The position numbers and the translations under genes were made by a program. A stretch of DNA of 64,000 bases from Luteimonas sp. FCS-9 (GTDB lineage Bacteria; Pseudomonadota; Gammaproteobacteria; Xanthomonadales; Xanthomonadaceae). The notes beneath the pieces were generated by a model, which was given only the letters and a program-made list of their open reading frames with translations, did not search any database and had not been told where the DNA came from. The stretch spans positions 164,132 through 228,131 of the forward strand of contig NZ_LASZ01000005.1 in NCBI RefSeq assembly GCF_001014645.1, written 5' to 3'. Shown here piece after piece: positions 20,758-28,554 of the stretch. The stretch's first letter is position 1, and the number at the start of each line of letters is the position of its first letter.

Positions 20758-22146
20758 TCATACATGCTCGAGCGCCTCGGCCAGCCGCTCGACCGCGATG
20801 ACCTCCATGCCCTTGTAGGTGCCGGCCTTGGGCGCGTTGGCGCGCGGCACGATCGCCCGCACGAAGCCGTGCGTGGCGGCCTCCTTCAGGCGTTCCTCGC
20901 CGTTGGGCACCGGCCGGATCTCGCCGGCCAGGCCGACCTCGCCGAAGGCGATGGTCTTCTCCGGCAGCGGTATGTCGCGCAGCGACGACAGCACCGACAG
21001 CAGCACCGGCAGGTCGGCCGCGGTCTCCTGCACGCGGATGCCGCCGACGACGTTGACGAACACGTCCTGGTCGCCGGTCATGATCCCGCCGTGCCGGTGC
21101 AGCACCGCGAGCAGCATCGCCAGCCGGTTGCCCTCCAGACCGACCGCGACGCGGCGCGGGTTCGACAGCGGCGAGGCGTCGACCAGGGCCTGCACCTCGA
21201 CCAGCAGCGGCCGGGTGCCCTCGCGCGTGACCATGATGCAGCTGCCTGGCTGCTGTGCGCCGGCGCCCGACAGGAAGATCGCCGACGGGTTGGCGACCTC
21301 CTTGAGGCCCTTCTCGCCCATCGCGAACACGCCCAGTTCGTTGACCGCGCCGAACCGGTTCTTGAATGCGCGCATCACCCGGAAGCGGCTGCCGCTGTCG
21401 CCCTCGAAGTACAGCACCGCGTCGACCATGTGCTCGAGCACGCGCGGGCCGGCGATGCCGCCCTCCTTGGTCACGTGCCCGACCAGGAACACCGCGGTGC
21501 CGGTCTCCTTGGCATAGCGCACCAGGCGCGCGGCGGATTCGCGGACCTGGCTCACCGAGCCGGGGGCCGCGGTCAGCGACTCGGTCCACAGCGTCTGGAT
21601 CGAGTCGGCGATGATCAGTCCGGGCTTGAGCCTGGACGCGTGCTCGAGGATGCGCTCGATGCCGGTCTCGGCCAGCGCGTGCAGGCCGTCGAGCGACAGC
21701 CCCAGGCGCACCGCGCGCCCGGCGACCTGCGCCAGCGATTCCTCGCCGGTGACGTACAGCCCCGGCAGCGTGTGGGCCATGCGCGCCAGCGCCTGCAGCA
21801 GCAACGTCGACTTGCCGATGCCCGGATCGCCGCCGATCAGCACCACCGCGCCCTCGACGAGGCCGCCGCCGAGCACCCGGTCGAACTCGCCGATGCCGGT
21901 CGACACGCGCACGTCCTCGCCCTGCTGCACGTCCTTGAGCGCCATGACCTTCGGTGCGTCGACCTTGCCGGCCCAGCCAGCGCGGCGCGCGGCGGGCGAT
22001 TTCGCGGCCGCCGCGCTCTCGAGCACGATCTCGGCGATCGTGTCCCAGGCCCCGCAGGCGCTGCACTGGCCCTGCCACTTGCTGTAGTCGGCGCCGCACT
22101 CGTTGCAGACGAAGGCGGTTCGGGCTTTGGCGGCGGGCTTGGCCAT
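20758..22146 (-). CDS. radA: DNA repair protein RadA/Sms
   Basis: 462 aa, normal length. The N-terminal four-Cys zinc finger is CNECGADYSKWQGQCSACG. The RecA-like ATPase has Walker A GGDPGIGKST, the RadA-specific KNRFG motif and a C-terminal Lon-protease-like domain with GEVGLAGEIRPV. It promotes branch migration of recombination intermediates. The start at MAKPAAKARTAFV is standard. It diverges from the GGDEF gene. Confidence 0.97.
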   Translation of the reverse strand: MAKPAAKARTAFVCNECGADYSKWQGQCSACGAWDTIAEIVLESAAAAKSPAARRAGWAGKVDAPKVMALKDVQQGEDVRVSTGIGEFDRVLGGGLVEGAVVLIGGDPGIGKSTLLLQALARMAHTLPGLYVTGEESLAQVAGRAVRLGLSLDGLHALAETGIERILEHASRLKPGLIIADSIQTLWTESLTAAPGSVSQVRESAARLVRYAKETGTAVFLVGHVTKEGGIAGPRVLEHMVDAVLYFEGDSGSRFRVMRAFKNRFGAVNELGVFAMGEKGLKEVANPSAIFLSGAGAQQPGSCIMVTREGTRPLLVEVQALVDASPLSNPRRVAVGLEGNRLAMLLAVLHRHGGIMTGDQDVFVNVVGGIRVQETAADLPVLLSVLSSLRDIPLPEKTIAFGEVGLAGEIRPVPNGEERLKEAATHGFVRAIVPRANAPKAGTYKGMEVIAVERLAEALEHV

Positions 22147-22277
22147 CGGAAATCGGTCCATTGCGGGACCGGCAGGATAGCCGAGCGCGGTCGCAGCGCA
22201 GGAGACGCGCACGCCCCCGGGCACGCGCCGAAGCCCGCTACAATCGCGACGGACAGACCGGCCCGGGGGGCCGCCCG

Positions 22278-23333
22278 ATGCCCTACCGCGACGACCTCCA
22301 CGACCGGACGCGAGCGTCGGCTCTGCTGTTCGCATCGCGCATCCACCGCATGCGGATGCTGGGCACGGTGCTGTGCGCGCTGCCGATCGCCTCGGTGCTG
22401 GCCGAGCGCGGCGCACCGGGCTGGCTGTGGGCCGCGCTGGCGATCAACGCGCTGGCATGGCCGCAACTCGCCTGGCAGCTGTCCCGCCGTGCGCGCGACC
22501 CGATCGCCGCCGAGTACCGCAACCTGCTCGCCGACGCCGCGGCCGGCGGACTGTGGATCGTGGCGATGGCGGTGAGCCTGCTGCCGACCGCGGTCATGGC
22601 GACGGTGCTCAGCGCCGACCGGCTCGCCGCCGGCGGCTGGCGCCTGTTCCGTCGGGCCGCCTTCGTGTTCGTGCTCGCCTTCGTGACCGGCTGGGCGGTC
22701 GCCGGTTTTCCGTTCGCGCCGGAGACGTCGACGCGGACGCTGCTCGCCTGCCTGCCGCTGATGTTCGGTTACCACATCGCACTGAGCCTGGTGACCTACC
22801 GGCTGGGCAGGACCATTGCCCGGCAGAACCGCGACCTCGAGCGCACCAACCGCACCGATTCCGGCAGCGACCTGCCCAACCGGCGGCACTTCGACATCCG
22901 CACCCACGACGCGTTCGCGCGCTTCGAGCGCCACGGCGATCCGGCCACGCTGCTGATGATCGACATCGACGCCTTCAAGTCCATCAACGACCGCCATGGC
23001 CACGGCGTCGGCGACCTCGTGCTGCGGCGGGTGGCCGACGTGCTGCGCACCGCGGCCGGGGCCACCGACACCCCGGCGCGGATCGGCGGCGACGAGTTCG
23101 TGATCCTGCTCGCCCCCGCCGGACCGGCGCGCGCAGCCGCGGTCGCCGAGTACGTGCGCGCCGGCATCGCCGCGCTGTCCTTCGACGACCACCCCGCGTT
23201 GAGCTGCACCGCCAGCATCGGTGTCTCGACGACGCGCGCGGAGTTCGGCACGCCGGCCGACTGGCTGCACGATGCCGACGGCGCGCTCTATCGCGCCAAG
23301 GCGGCGGGACGCAACCGGGTCGTCGTGGCCTGA
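22278..23333 (+). CDS. diguanylate cyclase, MASE2 sensor plus GGDEF
   Basis: 351-aa membrane enzyme making c-di-GMP. An N-terminal MASE2-type sensor of about five TM helices (residues 20-185, with HRMRMLGTVL and LAINALAWPQLAW) is followed by GGDEF from about residue 195. There, DLPNRRHFD, LMIDIDAFKSINDRHGH and the catalytic RIGGDEFVIL are intact. No RxxD I-site is evident before GGDEF, so product inhibition may be absent. No EAL domain. Divergent from radA. Confidence 0.92.
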   Translation: MPYRDDLHDRTRASALLFASRIHRMRMLGTVLCALPIASVLAERGAPGWLWAALAINALAWPQLAWQLSRRARDPIAAEYRNLLADAAAGGLWIVAMAVSLLPTAVMATVLSADRLAAGGWRLFRRAAFVFVLAFVTGWAVAGFPFAPETSTRTLLACLPLMFGYHIALSLVTYRLGRTIARQNRDLERTNRTDSGSDLPNRRHFDIRTHDAFARFERHGDPATLLMIDIDAFKSINDRHGHGVGDLVLRRVADVLRTAAGATDTPARIGGDEFVILLAPAGPARAAAVAEYVRAGIAALSFDDHPALSCTASIGVSTTRAEFGTPADWLHDADGALYRAKAAGRNRVVVA

Positions 23334-23349
23334 ACCGCCTGTCGCGCCG

Positions 23350-23904
23350 CTACGCGGCGGACGTTGCCGATGCGCGCCCCGGTCCGCCGGGCAGCGCCCC
23401 GCGACGCGCGAGTTGCATCAGCGCCGTCGCGGCGTCGCCGACCACGAGCGGCGCCGGCACCGACAGCATCAGGTTCAGCGGCAGCCCGAACTCCTCGATG
23501 TTCCAGCCGTGCAGGTCCAGCACCCCGTCCGCGCCGATCGCCTGCGGATGCCGCTGGCGGATGCGCTGGGCGAACGTGCCGTCTTCGGGGATGTAGCCAT
23601 GGACCGGCTTGCCGCGCGCGACCGCGTAACCGACCTCGAAGCAGGTCCCGCTATCGGGCTCGGGCCCGCGGAAGAAGTCGAGATTGGCGAGCACCGCGTC
23701 GGCTCGCTCGATCAGGCCGATGTTGGCCCGGTAGATCCACCGCGCCTGCTCGCCTGGATCGACGATCGCCGCGGGCACGTCCTGGTCGAGCGGATACAGC
23801 CCCTCGATCCCGAACCGCGCACACAACGCCTTGAGCTCGGCCCCGCGCGCGCGGGCATCGGGCCGGAACACATCGGGCCCGGCGAGGTACAGGGAGCGGA
23901 TCAT
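23350..23904 (-). CDS. nucleoside 2-deoxyribosyltransferase
   Basis: 184 aa, usual length. SLYLAGPDVF at the N-terminus, ADAVLANLDFFRGPEPDSGT and the catalytic Glu in TCFEVGYAVARGKPV are the family signatures. It exchanges bases between deoxynucleosides in salvage. It lies convergent with the GGDEF gene at the left edge of the lower-GC segment, but its own composition is that of the core genome, so it is more likely a housekeeping gene than part of the retron. Confidence 0.88.
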   Translation of the reverse strand: MIRSLYLAGPDVFRPDARARGAELKALCARFGIEGLYPLDQDVPAAIVDPGEQARWIYRANIGLIERADAVLANLDFFRGPEPDSGTCFEVGYAVARGKPVHGYIPEDGTFAQRIRQRHPQAIGADGVLDLHGWNIEEFGLPLNLMLSVPAPLVVGDAATALMQLARRGALPGGPGRASATSAA

Positions 23905-24503
23905 CGTGGGGGCACGTCACGGGAAAGACCGCATTGTCGCGGCCGCGGCGAACGCGGGAAATGCGACCGGACGCCGCTGGCGTGCAGGGAACGCTGTCCG
24001 GTACGCGCGACAAAGCGGTATCGGCGCAGATGATCCAACACGATCCGCAGGCCCGCCTGCGCGGTGGCCGCTTCCAGCACTGCACCACCGCCGCCACGAT
24101 CCCCTACCCGATGGCGTTAAACAGCAGAACAAGGAGCAGGCCGCACGCCATGCCAGGTAGCGCCGATCGGTCCAACACCGCTCGGACACCAGCGCACCAA
24201 GCTCCCGTTACACTCCTGCGATGCGCACCTCGCTGTTCTTCGAGAGCTAACTGAACGTCGGCGTCGAGGTTGCGTGGCGTGGATCACGTCACTCGACGGT
24301 ATCTCCAGAGAAACCCATCCCTTCATTCGGATGACGTCGCCTAGCGGCGTCCAGGATCTTTCCTCGATTCGGTTTCAACCGGGGGGTCCCGATGAGGAGG
24401 CCTTCAGCTTCCCGGGCGACGACTTCGAAGGGGATCACCCGCCCAGCCTTCGCCGACATGGCGCTACGGGCTTTCCTGAGGGCTTCGACGGTAGCGATCA
24501 GAA
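23905..24503. other. 599-bp gap at the left edge of the lower-GC segment
   Basis: No gene is recognised. Composition becomes less GC-rich from about 24080 onward, and several short overlapping frames look like debris. An 80-codon minus-strand frame (24289-24531) and short plus frames show no known motif. It probably contains decayed remnants of the mobile DNA that brought the recombinase tail at 24504. Confidence 0.5.
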
Positions 24504-24692
24504 TTGAAGCGGTGCGCTGGTGCAGACGCAAAGGCTACCGATCTAGCTCCGGTGATCTTAGAGCTTCAGCAGCAAGGCGCCACCACCCTAGGCGCCATCG
24601 CTGACGCATTGAATGCAGGGGGGTTCACCACCCCACGCGGCGGTAGCTGGCATCGGTCGAGCGTGCGAAATCTGCTGCAGCGACTGCCCTAA
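24504..24692 (+). pseudogene. C-terminal remnant of a serine recombinase/resolvase
   Basis: 62 codons ending in TAA, read from a TTG. The residues DLAPVILELQQQGATTLGAI, then ADALNAGGFTTPRGGSWH and RSSVRNLLQRLP, match the typical tail of large serine recombinases and invertases (the I..ELN..G..T.RGG.W....V..LL.R block). The catalytic serine domain is absent and no upstream frame continues it. This supports the idea that the segment was inserted by a mobile element. Confidence 0.65.
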
Positions 24693-24782
24693 CGGCGCGC
24701 CGAAACGTCGAGCTACACGCTGCCGCCCTACGGGGGAAACCGGCATCGATTGATCTATTCAACCCGCCTCGGATTTTTGAGC

Positions 24783-25169
24783 TCATTGGGGCCAGATTGA
24801 CCAACGGCGCTTTGCCGAGATGTGCTCGATCGCTAGGTCAATCTCGGTAAGCAGGCGCTCCCGCTTGTCCTCTGGGCCGTAGTCAGACCAGCTAACTCTC
24901 AGACCCTGAAGCAGTCTTAAAGTGACCGGGTAGTAGTGCGGGAAATTGCGGAGCTCGAAGACGACGGCAACCTGTCGATCAAGGCGCATCGGCTGGTCTG
25001 GGTTCTCCCGTTCCACCAGCTGCTTGATCAAGCTGTGATAGGTCTCAAAGCGTAGGCGCTTTGCCTCAGATCGCTTTGCGAGAATGAATTGAATCACCGC
25101 GAATGCAATCGGGAGAACCGTGACCACAACGCTTAGCTGCGCAGTGTTGGTTGCAATCCAGTCCCACAT
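24783..25169 (-). CDS. small membrane-anchored protein of unknown function
   Basis: 128 aa. One N-terminal TM helix (about residues 9-32, SVVVTVLPIAFAVIQFI) is followed by a charged cytoplasmic part of about 95 aa (RFETYHSLIKQLVEREN, WSDYGPEDKRERLLTEIDLA). The start at MWDWIATNT is set by a good GGAGG six bases upstream; an ATG-less extension to 25202 is less likely. Codon use is less GC-biased than the core genes. It diverges from the retron-like locus and may be part of the same insertion. No function recognised. Confidence 0.65.
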   Translation of the reverse strand: MWDWIATNTAQLSVVVTVLPIAFAVIQFILAKRSEAKRLRFETYHSLIKQLVERENPDQPMRLDRQVAVVFELRNFPHYYPVTLRLLQGLRVSWSDYGPEDKRERLLTEIDLAIEHISAKRRWSIWPQ

Positions 25170-25335
25170 GTCGCCCTCCATTGTCTTACGACTGAGCCGC
25201 AATCGTAGAGATTTGATGGAGGCTGCACCATCTACACGGGAGCGACGGCGAAGTCCTCGAGAGCCGCTGCCGCTTGGATCGCGCCGAGCGTAAAAGTGGC
25301 GTCGCCCCGCTAAATAAACAAAACATGAACGACAT

Positions 25336-25620
25336 CTTTTCGCTGTCAGCGAAAAAAGATTTGGCGATGTATGGTGTCCCTGTCATCGCGCGGGGACATC
25401 TCTCGCAACGACGTGAGTGGGCAACCACTCGTGGGACGCAAGTCCCGACACATTCCCGAAGCCATCGTCCCGTCATGCCCGGGCGATCCAGCGAGGGGGT
25501 CAGGTGGCTGCGTCGTGAGGCCGCAGCCAAGTGGTCAGAGGAGGGCTAAAGCCGACGTCCTACCCCATCTCCGTAGCAGCGTGAGAGCCCCCAATTCCTG
25601 GGAGGCGTTGCGGAGAACTG
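25336..25620 (+). ncRNA. structured leader, candidate retron msr-msd RNA
   Basis: A run of hairpins in a stretch without a convincing ORF: 25339-25357 (stem TTTTCGCT / AGCGAAAA, 3-nt loop); 25373-25400 (8 bp including one G-U); 25412-25433 (9 bp, GCAA loop); 25433-25446 (GGGAC / GTCCC, GCAA loop); 25464-25487 (8 bp with one bulge); 25505-25529 (TGGCTGCG / CGCAGCCA); 25569-25615 (long stem over the next SD). Retron msr RNAs are built of short stems with small loops and lie upstream of the RT, as here. Complementary 7-mers CGCAACG (25404) and CGTTGCG (25606) could be a1/a2-like, but they are short, so the msr-msd boundaries are not established. Confidence 0.5.
25569..25615 (+). promoter_or_regulatory. 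hairpin sequestering the Shine-Dalgarno of the 44-aa peptide
   Basis: Paired segments: CTCC 25569-25572 with GGAG 25612-25615; GCAGC 25576-25580 with GTTGC 25607-25611; GCC 25587-25589 with GGC 25604-25606; CCCA 25590-25593 with TGGG 25599-25602. GGAG is the ribosome-binding site for the ATG at 25624, so the folded RNA should repress translation. Confidence 0.6.
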
Positions 25621-25623
25621 CAT

Positions 25624-25758
25624 ATGAGCAACAAAGCAGGGTATAGCGATGATGGGCGCCGGAAGCTGAGTTCGAAGTTCAAGCGTGCCTTTCGTAATCC
25701 TTGGGCGTTTCGCCTGCTGATGCTGGTCTGGAAGATCTACGACCACTTCAGCGAGTGA
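25624..25758 (+). CDS. 44-aa basic/hydrophobic peptide in the retron-like locus
   Basis: Short gene (44 aa) beginning MSNKAGYSDDGRRKLSSKFK. The N-terminal half is polar and basic; the second half is a hydrophobic/aromatic helix (AFRNPWAFRLLMLVWKIYDH), ending FSE. An SD (GGAG) sits 8 nt before the ATG. Its place between the hairpin-rich leader and the HTH gene, the strong SD and the hidden RBS argue that it is a real product. The helix could insert in a membrane, so a toxin-like effector is possible; that is inference. No homologue is recognised. Confidence 0.6.
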   Translation: MSNKAGYSDDGRRKLSSKFKRAFRNPWAFRLLMLVWKIYDHFSE

Positions 25759-25840
25759 GTCCCCAAGAGGCGGCAGGTAAGCACGGTACGAACGAAGCAC
25801 CCTCCTTCTAATCAACGGTCACTAGTTGCATAGGAGTGAA

Positions 25841-26152
25841 ATGCTGCACAAAGCGCTAAAGACAATTAGGGAAGTCCATCAGATGCCGCAAGGCGACCTT
25901 GCGACTGCGCTGGACATATCACAGTCACACCTGTCTGAAATCGAGTCAGGCAGAAAGAAGAACGTCTCGGTCCAACTCTTAGCTCGATACGCAAGCATTT
26001 TTGATGTTCCGCCCTCCACTTTCCTCAGCTTCGCAGAAGCGCTGGAAGGGGAGTCTGAAAAGCGCAGGAAGAACGCACAACGCTTGTTGAGTGTTCTTGA
26101 ATGGACTCTGGACAAGCCCAGTGATCGCATTGGACCAAAGCAGTCGATATGA
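25841..26152 (+). CDS. Xre-family HTH protein of the retron-like locus
   Basis: 103 aa. The N-terminal HTH (residues about 3-58) has IREVHQMPQGDLATALDISQ then SHLSEIESGRKKNVSVQLLA, the classical Cro/CI-type fold. The helical C-terminal tail (about 60-103) could dimerise or contact a partner. The start at 25841 follows TAGGAG by 4 nt. The end overlaps the RT frame by 62 bp, so the two are translationally coupled. It may repress the locus or act as a retron accessory protein; a CAAC-N8-GTTG repeat just upstream (25813-25828) could be its operator. Confidence 0.85.
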   Translation: MLHKALKTIREVHQMPQGDLATALDISQSHLSEIESGRKKNVSVQLLARYASIFDVPPSTFLSFAEALEGESEKRRKNAQRLLSVLEWTLDKPSDRIGPKQSI

Positions 26153-27077
26153 GCTGGAGCTCTCGCCTCTCTATCGGCTTGGCCGAACCAAAGACCTTGC
26201 CGCCCTGCTGCGTTGGCGCGGAAATCCCAGCCAGCTAAAGGCTTTCAGCAAGCGCGACGATCACTTCGACGAGTACGATCAAGTCGACCCCAAGACGTTG
26301 AAGAAGCGTCACATTGAGGCGCCGAAGGCAGGCTTGAAACGTCTCCAGAGACGCCTGAATGCTCTCTTGCAGCGCATCCACGCCCCTCCGTACCTCCACT
26401 CGGGTATCCGTGGGCGATCCTATCTGACGCACGCCGGCACACACACGCAGGCAGAAGGCGCGACCCTAACAGCTGATATCAGCGACTACTATCCGAGCGT
26501 GTCTACCGAGCGATTGCAGCAGTTGTTCCGGAAGGACTTCCGATGCTCGATAGACGTTGCTTGGATACTTGCGCGACTTCTCTCATGTCGTGGTCACCTT
26601 GCTACCGGCAGTCCAGCGAGTGCCATTGTGGCCTTCATGGCAAACCGAAGCATTTTCGACGAGCTCGCCAAGCGCGCGACGAAGCGCGGGATTGCCTTCT
26701 CGCTGTACATGGATGATCTCGCATTCACTGGCAGAGGTGTGAACCGCAGTGATGCGGCGGCGGCAGGAGAACTGCTTATCCGGCACGGGCTCAGAATCAA
26801 GGCCAAGAAGACACGACTTTTCCACGCCGACCAGCCAAAGCTGGTCACCGGAGTTGCTTGGCGTAATGGCATCAAGCGCGCACCTAATGCTCAGCACAAG
26901 CTGATGAGAGAGGCGCTGCTAGTTCTGCAGCGAGCGCCACGAGAGCCCGGGCACTACAGAACGGCCATTGGTCGCGTGCAACACATCGCGATGCTGGATG
27001 ACGTGCGAGGTCCGCAACTTCGCAAGAAGGCTCGCGAGCTCCGCGTCGGCCTGAAAGCACTTGAGTCCCCTAGGTAG
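26091..27077 (+). CDS. retron-type reverse transcriptase
   Basis: 328 codons from a GTG at 26091; the real start may be further in (GTG 26121 or TTG 26130). RT blocks are in order: GIRGRSYLTHAGTH (retron region X, NAxxH-like with His for Asn), TADISDYYPSVS (first catalytic Asp), HLATGSPASAIVAFMANR (domain 4), SLYMDDLAFTG (catalytic YxDD) and LRIKAKKTRLFHADQPKLVTG, where VTG is the retron region Y mark. Length and lack of maturase or endonuclease domains exclude a group II intron protein. Composition is less GC-rich than the flanks. With the HTH gene and the structured leader it forms a candidate retron, a phage-defence class in which msDNA-RT complexes restrain an effector. Confidence 0.85.
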   Translation: MFLNGLWTSPVIALDQSSRYELELSPLYRLGRTKDLAALLRWRGNPSQLKAFSKRDDHFDEYDQVDPKTLKKRHIEAPKAGLKRLQRRLNALLQRIHAPPYLHSGIRGRSYLTHAGTHTQAEGATLTADISDYYPSVSTERLQQLFRKDFRCSIDVAWILARLLSCRGHLATGSPASAIVAFMANRSIFDELAKRATKRGIAFSLYMDDLAFTGRGVNRSDAAAAGELLIRHGLRIKAKKTRLFHADQPKLVTGVAWRNGIKRAPNAQHKLMREALLVLQRAPREPGHYRTAIGRVQHIAMLDDVRGPQLRKKARELRVGLKALESPR

Positions 27078-27247
27078 GCCGAACCCGAAGTGGAGTGTTC
27101 GCCTGCTTGCGCCGCTCCCACTACGCGTGCCGAGACTGTCTCGTCCTTCAGCGCGGCGATCCGCCAGCGGAGAAGAGCCCAGAGCGACAGGACGGAGCGC
27201 CAAACCGACACCCCCAACCGGGGCACCGACGCCCCTCTAGAAACGAA

Positions 27248-27271
27248 AAACCCCTTGAAAACAAGGGGTTT
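27248..27271 (-). terminator. terminator of tRNA-Thr (possibly bidirectional)
   Basis: 10-bp perfect stem AAACCCCTTG / CAAGGGGTTT with a 4-nt loop, then a T-rich run (TTTTTCGTTT) on the minus strand, just after the tRNA 3' end. It may also end transcripts coming from the RT gene. Confidence 0.85.
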
Positions 27272-27278
27272 ATCGATT

Positions 27279-27354
27279 TGGTGCCGGAAATAGGAATCGA
27301 ACCTACGACCTACGCATTACGAATGCGCCGCTCTACCAACTGAGCTATTCCGGC
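27279..27354 (-). tRNA. tRNA-Thr (anticodon CGT)
   Basis: 76 nt with encoded CCA. Acceptor GCCGGAA / TTCCGGC, D-arm GCTCAGTTGGTAGAGC, anticodon stem-loop CGCATTCGTAATGCG (anticodon CGT), T-arm with GGTTCGATTCC. All four arms pair. It borders the lower-GC retron-bearing segment, and tRNA genes are common integration sites, but no duplicated 3'-end sequence was found at the other side. Confidence 0.97.
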
Positions 27355-27365
27355 CTGGGACGCGA

Positions 27366-27394
27366 ATTCTAGGGAGCGCCGGGCCGGCCGTCAA
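27366..27394 (-). promoter_or_regulatory. sigma-70 promoter of tRNA-Thr
   Basis: -35 TTGACG (27394-27389), exactly 17-bp spacer, -10 TAGAAT (27371-27366), 12 bp before the tRNA 5' end. The -35 overlaps the ispH stop codon. Confidence 0.8.
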
Positions 27395-28341
27395 TCGACC
27401 AGGCGCAGCCGCAGTTCCTTGGGCAGGGCGAAGACCATGCTCTCCGGCTCGCCGGAGAGCTCGCGGACGCCGCCGGCGCCAAGGTCGCGCAGGCGGTCGA
27501 GCACGCCCTGGACCAGCACGTCCGGGGCCGACGCGCCGGCGGTGACGCCGATGTGGTGGCGGCCGGCGACCCAGCGCGGGTCGATCTCGTCGGCGCCGTC
27601 GATCAGGTAGGCCTCGACGCCGTCGCGCTCGGCGAGCTCGCGCAGGCGGTTGGAGTTGGAGCTGTTGGGCGAGCCGACGACGAGCACCAGGTCGCATTCC
27701 TTCGCCAGATCGCGCACGGCGTCCTGGCGGTTCTGCGTGGCATAGCAGATGTCGTCGTTCTTCGGGCCCTGGATCGCGGGGAACTTCTCGCGCAGCGCGG
27801 CGATGACGCCGCGGGTATCGTCGACCGACAGCGTGGTCTGGGTCGTGTAGGCCAGGTTTTCTGGCTGGCCGACGTCGAGCGCGGCCACGTCGGCCTCGTC
27901 CTCGACCAGGTAGATGCTGCCGGCGCCGGCCTCGGCGCGCCACTGGCCCATCGTGCCCTCGACCTCGGGATGGCCGTGGTGGCCGATCAGCACGACGTCG
28001 CGGCCGGCGCGGCAATGGCGCGCGACCTCAAAGTGGACCTTGGTCACCAGCGGACAGGTCGCGTCGAAGACCTTGAGCCCGCGCCGGGCGGCCTCTTCGC
28101 GCACGGCCTGCGAGACGCCGTGCGCGCTGAAGATCACGGTCACGCCGTCGGGCACCTCGTCGAGTTCCTCTACGAAGATCGCGCCGCGGCGCTTGAGGTC
28201 CTCGACCACGAACCGGTTGTGCACGACCTCGTGGCGCACGTAGATCGGCGCGCCGAGCGTCTCGATCGCGCGCTTGACGATCTCGATCGCGCGGTCGACG
28301 CCGGCGCAGAAGCCGCGGGGGTTGGCGAGGACGATATCCAT
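27391..28341 (-). CDS. ispH: 4-hydroxy-3-methylbut-2-enyl diphosphate reductase IspH
   Basis: 316 aa, usual length. Last step of the MEP isoprenoid pathway, producing IPP and DMAPP. Three conserved Cys bind the [4Fe-4S] cluster: Cys12 in [13 protein letters not shown], one in [12 protein letters not shown], one in [30 protein letters not shown] and the TTQTTLS substrate loop are present. Last gene downstream of lspA on the minus strand, separated by a palindromic repeat. Confidence 0.97.
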   Translation of the reverse strand: MDIVLANPRGFCAGVDRAIEIVKRAIETLGAPIYVRHEVVHNRFVVEDLKRRGAIFVEELDEVPDGVTVIFSAHGVSQAVREEAARRGLKVFDATCPLVTKVHFEVARHCRAGRDVVLIGHHGHPEVEGTMGQWRAEAGAGSIYLVEDEADVAALDVGQPENLAYTTQTTLSVDDTRGVIAALREKFPAIQGPKNDDICYATQNRQDAVRDLAKECDLVLVVGSPNSSNSNRLRELAERDGVEAYLIDGADEIDPRWVAGRHHIGVTAGASAPDVLVQGVLDRLRDLGAGGVRELSGEPESMVFALPKELRLRLVD

Positions 28342-28429
28342 AGGAGCGCAAGTCTACCGGAGCACGCGGGAACGAGGCCGCAACGGGCGCGATGCAGCGT
28401 TTCCTGCCAGACAACCCCGCGACTGGCCC

Positions 28430-28520
28430 GTAGGCGCGGCGCTCGTGCTTGCATCCCCTTTTCGGGGACGCGCGATAGGCCTTGCCTGGAAAGCCCTATC
28501 GCGCGCGAGCGCGCTCCTAC
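28430..28520. repeat. GTAGGAGCGCGC palindromic repeat, copy 2 (divergent left arm)
   Basis: The right arm GCGCGCGAGCGCGCTCCTAC is intact; the left arm begins GTAGGCGCGGCGCTCG and is mutated. The middle is CCCTATCGCG-like, as in the other copies. It lies between lspA and ispH. Confidence 0.7.
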
Positions 28521-28554
28521 GGGGGGCGGATCGGGTATCGGTGCGACGTGCCGG

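Noticed and set aside
23350..23904. Nucleoside deoxyribosyltransferase as the effector of a type II retron
   Set aside because: Some retrons use an NDT-like effector, but this gene is a standard 184-aa enzyme of core composition, on the other strand and about 1.4 kb from the structured RNA, without the winged-helix part expected of that effector.
24289..24531. 80-codon minus-strand frame in the lower-GC segment
   Set aside because: No motif and it overlaps the recombinase remnant; could be decayed coding DNA, but not supportable as a gene.
25186..25530. 114-codon minus-strand frame across the structured RNA
   Set aside because: Low-complexity Arg/Ser/Cys-rich translation and no ribosome-binding site; the hairpins explain the sequence better.
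27095..27343. Open frame running through tRNA-Thr (ending EIGIEPTTYALRM-like)
   Set aside because: A well-known artefact of translating a tRNA gene; no Shine-Dalgarno and no family.
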